From: an uncultured Lachnospiraceae bacterium
Lineage (GTDB): Bacteria > Bacillota > Clostridia > Lachnospirales > Lachnospiraceae
Assembly: GCA_959022495.1 (NCBI GenBank)
Contig: CAUEYX010000031.1
Location: forward strand, 1-34,090
Length of the DNA: 34,090 nt
Direction of reading: 5' to 3'
Position numbers and translations under genes: made by a program. Positions 1 through 7,801 of this stretch are shown here, in pieces (the first letter of the stretch is position 1; each line of letters begins with the position of its first letter). The notes under the pieces were generated by a model. The model made no database searches, was not told the origin of the DNA, and saw only the letters and a list, made by a program, of their open reading frames with translations.

Positions 1-205
1 GTTAATGGAACAGTGGATGCCTGAGGCGTAAGCCGAATCTTCCACTGTTCCATTGTATTTAGCCGTGCTTCCTGCCTTTTAGATTTTCCCGGATTGCGGA
101 ACCGGAGCCAAATCCACGCCCCCGTTCTCCACGAATACGTCCTCAAATAATCCTGCTGTTTTCGGACCCATTCATTCAAACTCGTCTCCCTCACAAATCC
201 AGATT
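1..205 (+). repeat. Repeat arm R1 (copy of the palindrome's outer arm)
   Basis: Non-coding. It starts with a hairpin whose 14-bp stem (AATGGAACAGTGGA at 4-17, its complement at 41-54) is perfect. A module follows with the blocks GCTTCCTGCCTTTTAGA and TTCTCCACGAATACG, ending in AATCCAGATT at 196-205. The same sequence occurs inverted at 32817-33020 and directly at 33848-34050. It matches the inverted copy best, for example in the loop GCGTAAGCC. It probably continues beyond the window as another large palindrome. It ends 4 bp before the stop codon of the iron alcohol dehydrogenase. No ORF here looks real. Confidence 0.9.
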
Positions 206-209
206 TTCA

Positions 210-1355
210 CTACCAGAGTTTTTTATAAATCTGCACTACATCTGATTTACTCGGCACCCTGGGATTTGTCACGGTGCACGCGTCCTCCAGCGCGGCGTCA
301 GCCATGCGGTCGATCGCCTTGAAGTATTCGTCCTCAGATATGGTGCCCATCTGTGAGATCGACAGCGGAATATCCATCTCTTTTAACATGAACTGTACCC
401 AGTTCACCAGGGATCTCACTGTCATGATTTTATTGTAGCTGCTCAGTCCCAGGATCTGCGCCACAGTAGAGTAGCGCTTTACAGCCGGGAGATATTCTGA
501 ACGGCTCTTGCTGTGCTTATTGATATCACTGTTAAACTCAATAATATGAGGCAGAAGCATCGCGTTAGCGCGTCCGTGGGGAATATGGAACGTCGCCCCA
601 AGCTGATGTGCCATGCCGTGGTTGAGTCCCAGTGACGCGCAGTTGAATGCCAGCCCTGCCAGGCAGGACGCGGAATGCATCTTCTGACGCGCGTGGGTGT
701 CGCTTCCGTCCAGATACGCCCTGAGCAGGAACACACCGCAGATTTCGATAGCCTTTTCTGCCAGCGCTGTGGAGAAATCATTGCGGTTTGTGCTGACACA
801 CGCTTCCAGCGCATGGGTGAATACATCCATTCCGGTATCCGCGGTCACAGCCGGCGGAACACTCTTGACAAGCTCCGCGTCCAGGATCGCTTCATCCGGC
901 ATCATGGATCTTGATACCAGAGGATATTTCACCTGCTCCGCGGGATCAGTCACAACCGCGAAAGACGTCACCTCTGATCCGGTACCGCTTGTGGTGGGGA
1001 TTGCGATCAGCCCGACATCCGCATAATGGTCCACCCGGAGCGCAAACTCACGGATGGATTTAGATGAATCAATGGCTGATCCGCCGCCCACTGCCACGAT
1101 CACATCCGGGCGGTATTCCAGCATCTTGTGAACCCCCTCGCTGATCTTTTCGATCGGCGGGTCCGGCACAACATCTTTAAAAATCTCGAACTCCTTGTTC
1201 CCCCTCCGAAGAGGCTCTGTCACAAGCTCGATCATTTTCCCCTGGGCGATAAACGGATCTGTCACGACCAGCACTTTCTGGTATGGAATCTCTGCCAGAC
1301 GGTCCAGCGCCTGATCCCCAAAGTAAATTCTTGTTTTAATATCAAAGCTCTTCAT
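210..1355 (-). CDS. pduQ: Iron-containing alcohol dehydrogenase (1-propanol dehydrogenase, PduQ-like)
   Basis: Group III Fe-dependent alcohol dehydrogenase, 381 aa, full length. It is expected to reduce propionaldehyde to 1-propanol and return NAD+ to the aldehyde dehydrogenase; it could equally reduce lactaldehyde to 1,2-propanediol. Visible are the nucleotide-binding GGGSAIDSSKS (about residues 90-100), the PTTSGTGSE motif, and metal-ligand stretches DTGMDVFTHALEA and GLNHGMAHQLG...HIPHG, which supply the Asp and three His of this family. There is no N-terminal amphipathic encapsulation peptide, unlike the Zn dehydrogenase in the same locus. It is the last gene of the BMC operon, 11 bp after the DeoR gene. 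Family certain; exact substrate inferred from context. Confidence 0.9.
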   Translation of the reverse strand: MKSFDIKTRIYFGDQALDRLAEIPYQKVLVVTDPFIAQGKMIELVTEPLRRGNKEFEIFKDVVPDPPIEKISEGVHKMLEYRPDVIVAVGGGSAIDSSKSIREFALRVDHYADVGLIAIPTTSGTGSEVTSFAVVTDPAEQVKYPLVSRSMMPDEAILDAELVKSVPPAVTADTGMDVFTHALEACVSTNRNDFSTALAEKAIEICGVFLLRAYLDGSDTHARQKMHSASCLAGLAFNCASLGLNHGMAHQLGATFHIPHGRANAMLLPHIIEFNSDINKHSKSRSEYLPAVKRYSTVAQILGLSSYNKIMTVRSLVNWVQFMLKEMDIPLSISQMGTISEDEYFKAIDRMADAALEDACTVTNPRVPSKSDVVQIYKKLW

Positions 1356-1366
1356 AGCTGTCCTCT

Positions 1367-2137
1367 CTATTCAGAATAAATGCATTTTATTCTTGAATCT
1401 TTAAATATCTGGAGCCATCTTTCCTCCGGCTTCTCATCCGTGATCACCATGGTGAGATCATCCAGAGTTCCGATCTCCGTGAATGCTATTTTATCAAATT
1501 TACTGCTGTCGACCGCAAGGATTTTCTCCTTCGCCGCGGCCAGCATGGTTGTCTTATTGTTCGCGTGAAGCTCATCCGAATCCGTCATTCCCGCGGAGAC
1601 ATCAATCCCTTTACAGGAAATAATCGCTTTATCTACGTGATACGTCCTGAGCATCTTGTCAGTCTGGGGACCGACCAGCGCGAAAGACCCTTCCCGTGAC
1701 ACTCCGCCTGTTGACAGAACTGTCCAATCCTGCACATCAAAAAGTTCGATAATGATCTCGATCGAATTCGTGATGACGGTGAGGTTTTTTCTGCCTTTTT
1801 CCTGAAGTGTCTTTGCAATGTATACCGCGGTGGAGCTGGCGTCCAGCATAATACTGTCGCCGTCCTTGACAAGCCTGCTGACCAGTTCCGCAATATGCTG
1901 TTTTCCTACGATATTACGGTTTTTTCTGATATTAAACGGCAGTTCTATATTAAAATTCTCATTGATCACAGCACCGCCATAACTTTTGATGGCATAGCCG
2001 TCATTCACCAGCTTTTCAAGATCCCTTCGGATCGTCTCCTCCGAGACATCATACAGCTGGCTCAATTCGCTTACAACAACTCTTCTGTCGGTCTGCAGTT
2101 TTTCCAGGATTTCATTTCGTCTCTCTATTGCAAGCAT
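1367..2137 (-). CDS. DeoR-family transcriptional regulator
   Basis: 256 aa, normal length for DeoR/GlpR regulators. Residues 1-60 form the winged helix-turn-helix (IERRNEILEKL ... VSEETIRRDLEKL, then SYGGAV). The rest is the DeoRC sensor fold, with the typical DGDSIMLDASSTAVYIAK and the late VDSSKFDK segment. DeoR proteins usually repress sugar operons and release DNA on binding a phosphorylated sugar, so rhamnulose-1-phosphate or DHAP would be plausible signals here (inference). It lies between the PduT-like shell gene and pduQ; AGGAGG sits 7 bp before the ATG. It is the obvious candidate to control the promoters at 14235 and 10744. Confidence 0.9.
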   Translation of the reverse strand: MLAIERRNEILEKLQTDRRVVVSELSQLYDVSEETIRRDLEKLVNDGYAIKSYGGAVINENFNIELPFNIRKNRNIVGKQHIAELVSRLVKDGDSIMLDASSTAVYIAKTLQEKGRKNLTVITNSIEIIIELFDVQDWTVLSTGGVSREGSFALVGPQTDKMLRTYHVDKAIISCKGIDVSAGMTDSDELHANNKTTMLAAAKEKILAVDSSKFDKIAFTEIGTLDDLTMVITDEKPEERWLQIFKDSRIKCIYSE

Positions 2138-2256
2138 GTTACTGCCTCCTGTCTATGCCAAAACAGGCCCTCCGGCTGCTCTGCTCACGCTCCGGCAGCA
2201 TTCTGCCGCTATGATGCAGGTAAAAGCAGGGAAGAGCCTGTCTGTCTTATAGCATA

Positions 2257-2805
2257 TTATAAAATTGCATCGCGAATCTGGGCATCAGGATGAGCAATAA
2301 CGGAAGAATCGAGGAACATTCCTCTGTCCTTCACCGCTTCCTTCGCCCGCTCGATCGCTGCCTCCACAGCAGCTACTTCTCCTGTCAAGAGCATGTATGA
2401 TTTTCCGCACATTCCCCTTGCGATACGCAGTTCGATCAGATCTACGATGGCTGTCTTCGCCGCCTCATCGGCCGCGACAATGATGGATGCCGCATCGTAT
2501 GTCTCGAAGATGCCCAGTGCGGATACATCCTCAATCTTTGCCGCGCCATAGATCGCCGGGAAAATAGATTCATGCGGGTTTCCGAGTACAAAACTGTCGA
2601 TCAGATGGAAGCCATGCAGCTCTCTGGCATTGTCTACCGCTGCCTTCACGGCGCTCAAGTCACCTGTAATGATCGCAATATATTTACCCGGACATACTGT
2701 CTGAGCTTCGATTATGCTGACTTCAGAGGTCTTTACCATAGCGTCCGCCGCGGTAATACCTGCTGAAACAGTCTTATATTCTACCATTCCAATTGCCTTA
2801 CTCAT
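2257..2805 (-). CDS. pduT: Tandem-BMC-domain shell protein, PduT-like
   Basis: Two BMC domains in one chain (about residues 3-88 and 93-180), forming a pseudo-hexameric trimer tile of the shell. From the ATG at 2805 the Cys of the TVCPGKY motif is residue 38, the residue that in PduT ligates a [4Fe-4S] cluster at the pore. An in-frame GTG three codons upstream (2814) is too close to the AGGAAGG site, so 2805 is preferred; length is then 182 aa. The gene follows the PduS-like gene closely, which fits the known PduS-PduT electron-transfer pair across the shell. Family call is firm; the cluster is inferred from the motif. Confidence 0.92.
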   Translation of the reverse strand: MSKAIGMVEYKTVSAGITAADAMVKTSEVSIIEAQTVCPGKYIAIITGDLSAVKAAVDNARELHGFHLIDSFVLGNPHESIFPAIYGAAKIEDVSALGIFETYDAASIIVAADEAAKTAIVDLIELRIARGMCGKSYMLLTGEVAAVEAAIERAKEAVKDRGMFLDSSVIAHPDAQIRDAIL

Positions 2806-2821
2806 TGCCTGCACGTCCTTC

Positions 2822-4144
2822 CTAAGTTTCTATGATCACATATTTATCATTTACTTCAGTCACTGTCCCCGTCACGGAGGCGTGTATTCCAACACTTAAA
2901 CCTTTGCCGGGTTCAGCGATCATCTGTCCCTTTGTCACCTTATCGCCGGCTTTTACAACAGCCGACGCAGGCGCGCCGATATGCTGGCTCAACATGATAC
3001 GCACTCTCTTTACCGGAACCTCTGATTCATCCAGAGGAGCCTCTTTATTGTACTTCGTCAGGTCAAGTCTCGCCATCAGGCGTTCCATCGGGACTTTCCT
3101 GTATTCTCTCTCCGGTCCCACCGGCTTTGCCTCCACCTGGGGAGGGCGGATGCCGTTCGCGCGAAGCCCTGCCTTGTATTCTGCCATCAGGCTTCTGGGT
3201 GAGAGCCCCTGGAAACAGGAATACAGTTCACAGACGCCACAGGATGAGCAGAACATCGTATTCACAAAAATATTCGGCTCCTGAATATCCTTACATGTGG
3301 CTGCAAGCATGAACTTATTTGGCTCGATCGGATGTCCGAGCGCATGTCTCGGGCAGAGATCTGTACACATCGAACACTGACAGCAGCAGGCTGCCGCCCG
3401 TTTCATGTCGATGGAATTTTTCTTTAATTTCTTTTGTATAATATAATGGTCTTCCGGCAGTACGAGGATTGCATTTGTCGTCTTTGTGACAGGCTGCGCC
3501 CCGGTGCCGATATTGCCCATCATCGGCCCGCCTACAAAATATACCGGATTTGGCGTTGTCACTCTCCCTGCCTTTGCCACAACCTCGTCGAGAGGTGTTC
3601 CGATGGGAACACGCACAGTTATGGGATGTTCGACCTCCGCCACCACAGATACCAGTTTATCCTCCACTGGTGCCTGCTCATTCAGTGCCCTGTATACATT
3701 GTATACGGTCTCTACGTTAAACACCGCTACTCCGCTCTCGATGGGAAGCCCGCCGGGGCGTACCACCTTTCCGGTCACTTCGTAGATGAGGACAACTTCA
3801 TCGCCTGCCGGATACACTTCGTCCAGCAGTCCCAGCCTGACCTCCGGATATTGGCCGATCACCGCGTCCACTGCCTCGATCGTCTTCTTGTAGGCTTTCT
3901 TGATGCCGATGATAACTTCCTTTGCACCGACTGTCTCGCCGATCATATGGAATGTATCTACGATCTCTTTGGCATATTTCTCAAGCAGCTGCCTGTGCAG
4001 CCTCAAGAGCGGTTCACACTCCGCACAGTTCAGGATAATCGTCTCCGCACGCTGATCCAGCTTTGCATATGTCGGAAATCCTGCACCGCCCGCGCCGACG
4101 ATACCGTTCTGCTGCAATATGCCGCTCAATTCTTTCATATCCAT
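2822..4144 (-). CDS. pduS: PduS/RnfC-like flavin and Fe-S electron-transfer protein
   Basis: About 440 aa from the ATG at 4144. It carries the RnfC/Nqo1-type glycine-rich motif GAGGAGFPTYAKL near the N-terminus, a central SLBB-like region, two ferredoxin-type Cys groups (CCQCSMCTDLCP and CSSCGVCELYSC) for two [4Fe-4S] clusters, and a C-terminal barrel-sandwich region. In Pdu systems PduS is a flavoprotein that moves electrons across the shell with PduT. Its role with a glycyl-radical, B12-free dehydratase cannot be cobalamin reduction, so NADH recycling or feeding reducing power to the activase is more likely (inference). The open frame runs 11 codons further upstream, but those overlap the EutN gene; GGAG overlapping that gene's stop codon supports 4144. 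Confidence 0.9.
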   Translation of the reverse strand: MDMKELSGILQQNGIVGAGGAGFPTYAKLDQRAETIILNCAECEPLLRLHRQLLEKYAKEIVDTFHMIGETVGAKEVIIGIKKAYKKTIEAVDAVIGQYPEVRLGLLDEVYPAGDEVVLIYEVTGKVVRPGGLPIESGVAVFNVETVYNVYRALNEQAPVEDKLVSVVAEVEHPITVRVPIGTPLDEVVAKAGRVTTPNPVYFVGGPMMGNIGTGAQPVTKTTNAILVLPEDHYIIQKKLKKNSIDMKRAAACCCQCSMCTDLCPRHALGHPIEPNKFMLAATCKDIQEPNIFVNTMFCSSCGVCELYSCFQGLSPRSLMAEYKAGLRANGIRPPQVEAKPVGPEREYRKVPMERLMARLDLTKYNKEAPLDESEVPVKRVRIMLSQHIGAPASAVVKAGDKVTKGQMIAEPGKGLSVGIHASVTGTVTEVNDKYVIIET

Positions 4145-4151
4145 AATTCCA

Positions 4152-4418
4152 CTACTCCAGTCCTGATCCATCGTCAATAATTCCTACGATCGCCGCGTCG
4201 ATGGGGGAATCTGGCATTCCGCTTCCGATTCTTGCCGCGCTGCCCTGTGCGACGAGCACATACTCGCCGATGCCCGCGCCGATCTTATCGATGGCAATGA
4301 GCTGTTTCGCACCGGAATGCATATGCTCCAGAACGTCTACGATCATGAATTTATTGCCGACCAAATTTTCACATTTGCGTGTTGAAACAACACTTCCAAC
4401 AACTTTTCCTATCAGCAT
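4152..4418 (-). CDS. pduN: EutN/CcmL-type BMC vertex pentamer protein
   Basis: 88 aa, the usual size of EutN/CcmL/PduN proteins, which form pentamers and cap the vertices of the polyhedral shell. Typical features are the start MLIGKVVGSVVSTRKCENLVG, a central LIAIDKIGAGIGEYVLVAQGSAAR segment, and the C-terminal DAAIVGIIDD strand. It overlaps the end of pduL by 7 bp and precedes the PduS-like gene by 7 bp, so the three are translationally linked. Very few copies are needed per compartment, which fits its place after the hairpin that separates it from the highly expressed shell genes. Confidence 0.94.
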   Translation of the reverse strand: MLIGKVVGSVVSTRKCENLVGNKFMIVDVLEHMHSGAKQLIAIDKIGAGIGEYVLVAQGSAARIGSGMPDSPIDAAIVGIIDDGSGLE

Positions 4419-5062
4419 GATATTATCCTCACCGTGTCACCGGTCGCGATCTTTGCAGCATTTGCCTCATCTGTATCAATATGCATTTCAAGGGTAAAGC
4501 TGTCATCCACGCGGATCTTCACGCGGTTGAAGATCGTTCCTCTCTCGTTATCTGCTTTCACTGAGACGATATCGCCATCGTGCACCCCGGCTGCCATGGC
4601 ATCCTTCGGGGACATATGTATATGGCGCATCGCAATGATGCATCCTTCATCCAGGTACACCGCCCCTTTTGGCCCTACGACCGCGATGGGAGCGCTCCCT
4701 TCGATCTTTCCGGACTCCCGGATCGGCGCGTTCACGCCCAGACGGACCGCGTCTGTCGCGGAGACCTCCACCTGGGTCTGCTTTCTCACAGGACCGAGCA
4801 CTCTTACATTCTCAATCGCCCTGAGTTTAAGCCCTACGATAGTCACGGTCTCATTAGCCGCGAACTGTCCGCCCATAAGGCCTTTCTTTCTCGTCAGATG
4901 GTACCCTTCTCCGAACAGTGCCTCGACATGCTCCTGCGTAAGATGGATATGCCTTGCGGACACCCCGATCGGCACCATGTATCCTGCCCCTTCAGAGGAT
5001 TTCTGCTTCTCAACTGCTTCCAGGACCAGTTTTGTAATTAATGCTACATTACTGTTATCCAT
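4412..5062 (-). CDS. pduL: Phosphotransacylase PduL with encapsulation peptide
   Basis: 216 aa. It converts propionyl-CoA plus phosphate to propionyl-phosphate and recycles CoA inside the BMC lumen. The two metal-binding HxH motifs of PduL are seen: ARHIHLT (His38, His40) and MRHIHMSP (His147, His149). Residues 1-20 (NVALITKLVLEAVEK) form an amphipathic helix of the encapsulation-peptide kind, followed by a short flexible stretch. GGAGG lies 11 bp before the ATG. No propionate kinase is present, so the final ATP-forming step must use an enzyme coded elsewhere. Family call is very secure. Confidence 0.95.
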   Translation of the reverse strand: MDNSNVALITKLVLEAVEKQKSSEGAGYMVPIGVSARHIHLTQEHVEALFGEGYHLTRKKGLMGGQFAANETVTIVGLKLRAIENVRVLGPVRKQTQVEVSATDAVRLGVNAPIRESGKIEGSAPIAVVGPKGAVYLDEGCIIAMRHIHMSPKDAMAAGVHDGDIVSVKADNERGTIFNRVKIRVDDSFTLEMHIDTDEANAAKIATGDTVRIISC

Positions 5063-5094
5063 ACTTTCATTCTCCTCCAGAAACGGATCTTAAT

Positions 5095-5148
5095 GACCCG
5101 CTTTCTTCTGCATGCAGGGAACGGACGCCGCCCGTTCCCCGCGGGGTC
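5095..5148 (-). other. Intercistronic stem-loop between shell gene and pduL
   Basis: On the minus strand GGGAACGG and CCGTTCCC form a perfect 8-bp stem with a 7-nt loop (5117-5139), inside an imperfect outer pairing of GACCCCGC with GCGGGTC (5141-5148 with 5095-5101). No T-run follows, so it is more likely an RNA processing or stability element than a full terminator. It sits where expression should drop from abundant shell subunits to the enzyme and vertex genes. Confidence 0.6.
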
Positions 5149-5165
5149 TGTCAATCATACCTTGA

Positions 5166-5573
5166 TTATTTCAGAACCGGAAGGATCTTCTCCACATCAT
5201 TGTGCGGTCTCGGGATTACGTGTGTAGCTACAAGCTCGCCGAGTCTTCCTGCTGCCTCTGCGCCGGACTCAACTGCGGATTTCACAGCGCCTACGTCGCC
5301 GCGTACCATTACTGTTACAAGTCCGCTTCCGATCTTCTCTGTTCCTACCAGAACGACGTTAGCAGCCTTTAACATTGTATCTGCTGCCTCGATTGACGCT
5401 ACCAGACCTCTTGTTTCCACCATTCCTAATGCTTCCTGTGACATTCTTCTTTCCTCCTTCTGAATCGTTGGTTGTTCCTGAACCGTTGTTTCCGCCTTCT
5501 GCGCCGTCTTTCTCACTCTTCGTACAGTTTTAGCCGGCGCTTTGGCTGTTGTTGTTTTCTTTTCTTCTGCCAT
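5166..5573 (-). CDS. BMC hexamer shell protein with basic N-terminal tail (dual start)
   Basis: 135 aa: a 43-residue tail rich in Lys, Arg, Ala and Thr (KAPAKTVRRVRKTAQKAETT), then a standard 92-aa PduA/PduJ-like BMC domain with the pore motif KIGSG. Both ends of the tail have good translation signals: AGGAGG 9 bp before the ATG at 5573, and AGGAGG 8 bp before the in-frame ATG at 5444, exactly where the neighbouring shell protein starts. The gene may therefore make a tailed and a tail-less subunit. The domain is nearly identical to that at 5918-6199, so the pair looks like a recent duplication to which a tail was added. The tail's function is unknown: lumen anchor, nucleic-acid contact and protein docking are all possible. 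Confidence 0.9.
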   Translation of the reverse strand: MAEEKKTTTAKAPAKTVRRVRKTAQKAETTVQEQPTIQKEERRMSQEALGMVETRGLVASIEAADTMLKAANVVLVGTEKIGSGLVTVMVRGDVGAVKSAVESGAEAAGRLGELVATHVIPRPHNDVEKILPVLK

Positions 5574-5586
5574 TTCAAACTGCCTC

Positions 5587-5871
5587 CTAACTCACTCTGT
5601 TTGCACTGCCGCTTATGATCTTGAGTATCTCCTCATGAGGACTCGGGATCACGACCCTGCAGACAGGTTCTTTGATTCCGTTCGCCGCGGCAGCTTCTAT
5701 GGCCTGTCTGACAGCGGATACATCGCCGCGGATAATGATTGTAACCAGCCGTCCGCCCAGTTTTTTCTCCCATGTGACAAGCTCGACTTCCGCGGTCTTG
5801 CACATAATATCGATGGCTGCTACCGCTGCCGTTACACTCGGGATTTCAAAAAATCCATACGCTTTTCCCAT
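5587..5871 (-). CDS. BMC hexamer shell protein (PduA/J-like, divergent pore)
   Basis: 94 aa, a single BMC domain: it starts MGKAYGFFEIPSVTAAVAAIDIM and ends with the conserved VVIPSPHEEILKII. The pore region reads KKLGGRLVTI rather than the KIGSG of its two close neighbours, so the hexamer pore should have different chemistry and might pass a different metabolite or cofactor (inference). AAAGGAG lies 8 bp before the ATG. It lies between the two near-identical shell genes, 13 bp before the tailed one. The type is certain; no exact Pdu letter can be assigned. Confidence 0.92.
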   Translation of the reverse strand: MGKAYGFFEIPSVTAAVAAIDIMCKTAEVELVTWEKKLGGRLVTIIIRGDVSAVRQAIEAAAANGIKEPVCRVVIPSPHEEILKIISGSANRVS

Positions 5872-5917
5872 GAGACTGCTCCTTTGCTCTGATTTGAAGA
5901 CCTCTCACGCAGTATAA

Positions 5918-6199
5918 TTATACAGTCGGAAGGATCTTTTCAACATCGTTGTGCGGTCTCGGGATCACGTGTGTAGCTACAAGCTCGCCGAGTCTTCCTG
6001 CTGCGTCAGCGCCTGTCTCAACTGCTGCTTTGACAGCTCCTACATCGCCGCGCACCATAACGGTCACCAGTCCGCTTCCGATCTTCTCTGTTCCTACCAG
6101 TGTTACCTCAGCTGCCTTTGTCATTGCGTCTGCAGCCTCGATCGCTGCTGTAAGTCCTCTTGTTTCCACCATTCCTAATGCCTGCTGTGACATTGCCAT
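5918..6199 (-). CDS. pduA: BMC hexamer shell protein, PduA/PduJ-like
   Basis: 93 aa, canonical single BMC domain with MVETRGL near the N-terminus, pore motif KIGSG, the VRGDVGAVK turn and the C-terminal VIPRPHNDVEKILP. It is likely the main facet protein. GGAGG lies 9 bp before the ATG at 6199; a second ATG two codons on matches the internal start of the tailed paralogue. Protein and DNA are strongly similar to 5166-5444, showing recent tandem duplication with a third shell gene in between. Assignment to PduA or PduJ is by similarity only. Confidence 0.93.
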   Translation of the reverse strand: MAMSQQALGMVETRGLTAAIEAADAMTKAAEVTLVGTEKIGSGLVTVMVRGDVGAVKAAVETGADAAGRLGELVATHVIPRPHNDVEKILPTV

Positions 6200-6212
6200 T
6201 GTTCATTTCCTC

Positions 6213-6566
6213 CTAAATCTCTTCGATATCTTTTTCGTTAATGATATGTGGTTCGCCTTTATCCAATCCGGTAAGCTTCAGCATCTTCTCCGTATCCTCT
6301 GTCGGCCTTGCGATCTCATATTCGTTCACAACGCCTGCCAGCTCTTCCGCCTTCGCCTTTGCCGCCTCAAGCGCTGCCGTGACATCGGATACGCTTCCGC
6401 GGAATTTCACCATGACAATCAGTGGTACGGGTAATTCATCTGCGTTTGCCGGTTTGTTTTTGTCGAATTTTTCAAGCCATACATTCCCTGCCTTGCACCC
6501 GGCATCCGCCGCCGCAAACGCTGTAGCCAGCCCGAAAACTTCCAACATGCCTACTGCATCTCCCAT
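6213..6566 (-). CDS. BMC-domain shell protein with loop insertion and acidic C-terminus
   Basis: 117 aa. It starts as a BMC domain (MGDAVGMLEVFGLATAFAAADAG) but has an insertion rich in Lys, Asp and Asn (KFDKNKPANADELPVP, about residues 33-48) before the VMVKFRGSVSDV strand, and a C-terminal extension ending in EKDIEEI. The usual pore motif is not recognisable. This is a minor or specialised hexamer, first of the shell-gene run and 11 bp after the Zn dehydrogenase gene. The single Cys (CKAGN) does not resemble the Fe-S motif of GrpU-type shell proteins. I do not recognise a named family member. Confidence 0.88.
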   Translation of the reverse strand: MGDAVGMLEVFGLATAFAAADAGCKAGNVWLEKFDKNKPANADELPVPLIVMVKFRGSVSDVTAALEAAKAKAEELAGVVNEYEIARPTEDTEKMLKLTGLDKGEPHIINEKDIEEI

Positions 6567-6577
6567 AATGATTCACC

Positions 6578-7789
6578 TTATTTATTGATGATGGCGATCT
6601 TGAGTCCCTTCATAGCAAGATTTGTCTCGTGGGCCTCATTGATCTCCTCCAGCGGGAACTCATGTGTAATCAGGTCATCCATCGGAAGCCCGATTGCTTT
6701 CGCCCTCTTCAGGAAATCAAATGTTGTCGCGTAATCTCTCAGTGTGTATACCCAGGAGCCGACCAGTGTGATCTCCTTGGAGCAGAGGTCAAAGTGCGGG
6801 TTGATCGTCGCGTCTCCGCCGTTGATGAAGAACCCAAGCTCACATAAACCGCCGCCATTGCGGATAAATTTGTAAATGTTCGCGTGTGCCACCGGTGATC
6901 CCGTGCACTGGAACGCGAAATCTGCAAGGTGCCCGCCGCACGCCTCTTTCACTGCCTCTGTCAGAGCCTCGATTCCCTTGTGTTCCATGAAGTTGACAGA
7001 CTTCTCAGCGCCCATCTTCTTCGCGAATTCAAGTCTCTGTGCGTTTCCGTCGACCGCGACGATGTTCTCGATGCCCATCGTGCGCAGAACCGCGATGCAG
7101 ATCAGGCCGATCGGTCCGCATCCCTGTACGACAACTCTGCTGTTGAATCTTAAGATTCCTGTTGTCTTCGCTCTCTCTACCGCATGTACAAGAACCGCGC
7201 ATGGCTCAATGAGAATACGGGATTTCAGATCCAGGTCGCTTACGTTAAAGATGGATGATCCTTCGCGGACCAGGATGTAATCTGAGAACCATCCGTTCAG
7301 ATGGATGTCATCATCCGGAAGAAGTCCGTATACATCAGCGCCGCCGATGTTTTTCTTATTCAGGTCGAACATCTCGATCTCCGGGTCATCCTTAAAGATC
7401 ATGCATGTAACAACTTTGTCACCGACTTTCAGCGGTTTTCCGGCGCTGTCTGTCTTCACATTTTTACCCATCTTGACAATCTCGCCGGTCCCCTCGTGTC
7501 CGAGCGCTACCGGGATCAGTCCGAACGGGTCTCTCTTAAATTCATGGGCATCTGTTCCGCAGATACCGCATCCTTCTACTTTAACAAGGATGTCTCCGTC
7601 TCCCACTTCCGGGATCGGGAACTCTTTGATGTCATAATGCTCAAGGGAAGTCAGCATCGCAACACGCGCTGTTTTCGGGATGGCCTGGCTTTCAGCCGGC
7701 TGCGCGGACGGAGAAGGGATCTTCTTGTCCAGCATGCTCTCCAGCACCTGTTTTACGACGGCTTCCACATTAGCGGAATTCATTTCCAT
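6578..7789 (-). CDS. Zn-dependent MDR alcohol dehydrogenase with encapsulation peptide
   Basis: 403 aa, medium-chain dehydrogenase/reductase. Residues 1-20 (ANVEAVVKQVLESML) form an amphipathic helix like BMC cargo tags, followed by a Pro/Ser/Ala linker to about residue 40. The catalytic Zn site is visible as CGICGTDAHEF (Cys77) and GHEGTGE (His98-Glu99), and the NAD-binding fold as GCGPIGL. The four-Cys structural zinc lobe is replaced by a stretch without that cluster (MIFKDDPEIEMFDL). It should work inside the BMC, reducing lactaldehyde to 1,2-propanediol or propionaldehyde to propanol; which one cannot be told. GGAGG lies 8 bp before the ATG. Confidence 0.9.
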   Translation of the reverse strand: MEMNSANVEAVVKQVLESMLDKKIPSPSAQPAESQAIPKTARVAMLTSLEHYDIKEFPIPEVGDGDILVKVEGCGICGTDAHEFKRDPFGLIPVALGHEGTGEIVKMGKNVKTDSAGKPLKVGDKVVTCMIFKDDPEIEMFDLNKKNIGGADVYGLLPDDDIHLNGWFSDYILVREGSSIFNVSDLDLKSRILIEPCAVLVHAVERAKTTGILRFNSRVVVQGCGPIGLICIAVLRTMGIENIVAVDGNAQRLEFAKKMGAEKSVNFMEHKGIEALTEAVKEACGGHLADFAFQCTGSPVAHANIYKFIRNGGGLCELGFFINGGDATINPHFDLCSKEITLVGSWVYTLRDYATTFDFLKRAKAIGLPMDDLITHEFPLEEINEAHETNLAMKGLKIAIINK

Positions 7790-7801
7790 GGTATCTACCT
7801 C

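Noticed and set aside
4434..5093. 219-aa plus-strand open frame opposite pduL
   Set aside because: Shadow of pduL: biased, Ser/Pro-rich composition, no ribosome binding site, and it covers a gene with clear catalytic motifs.
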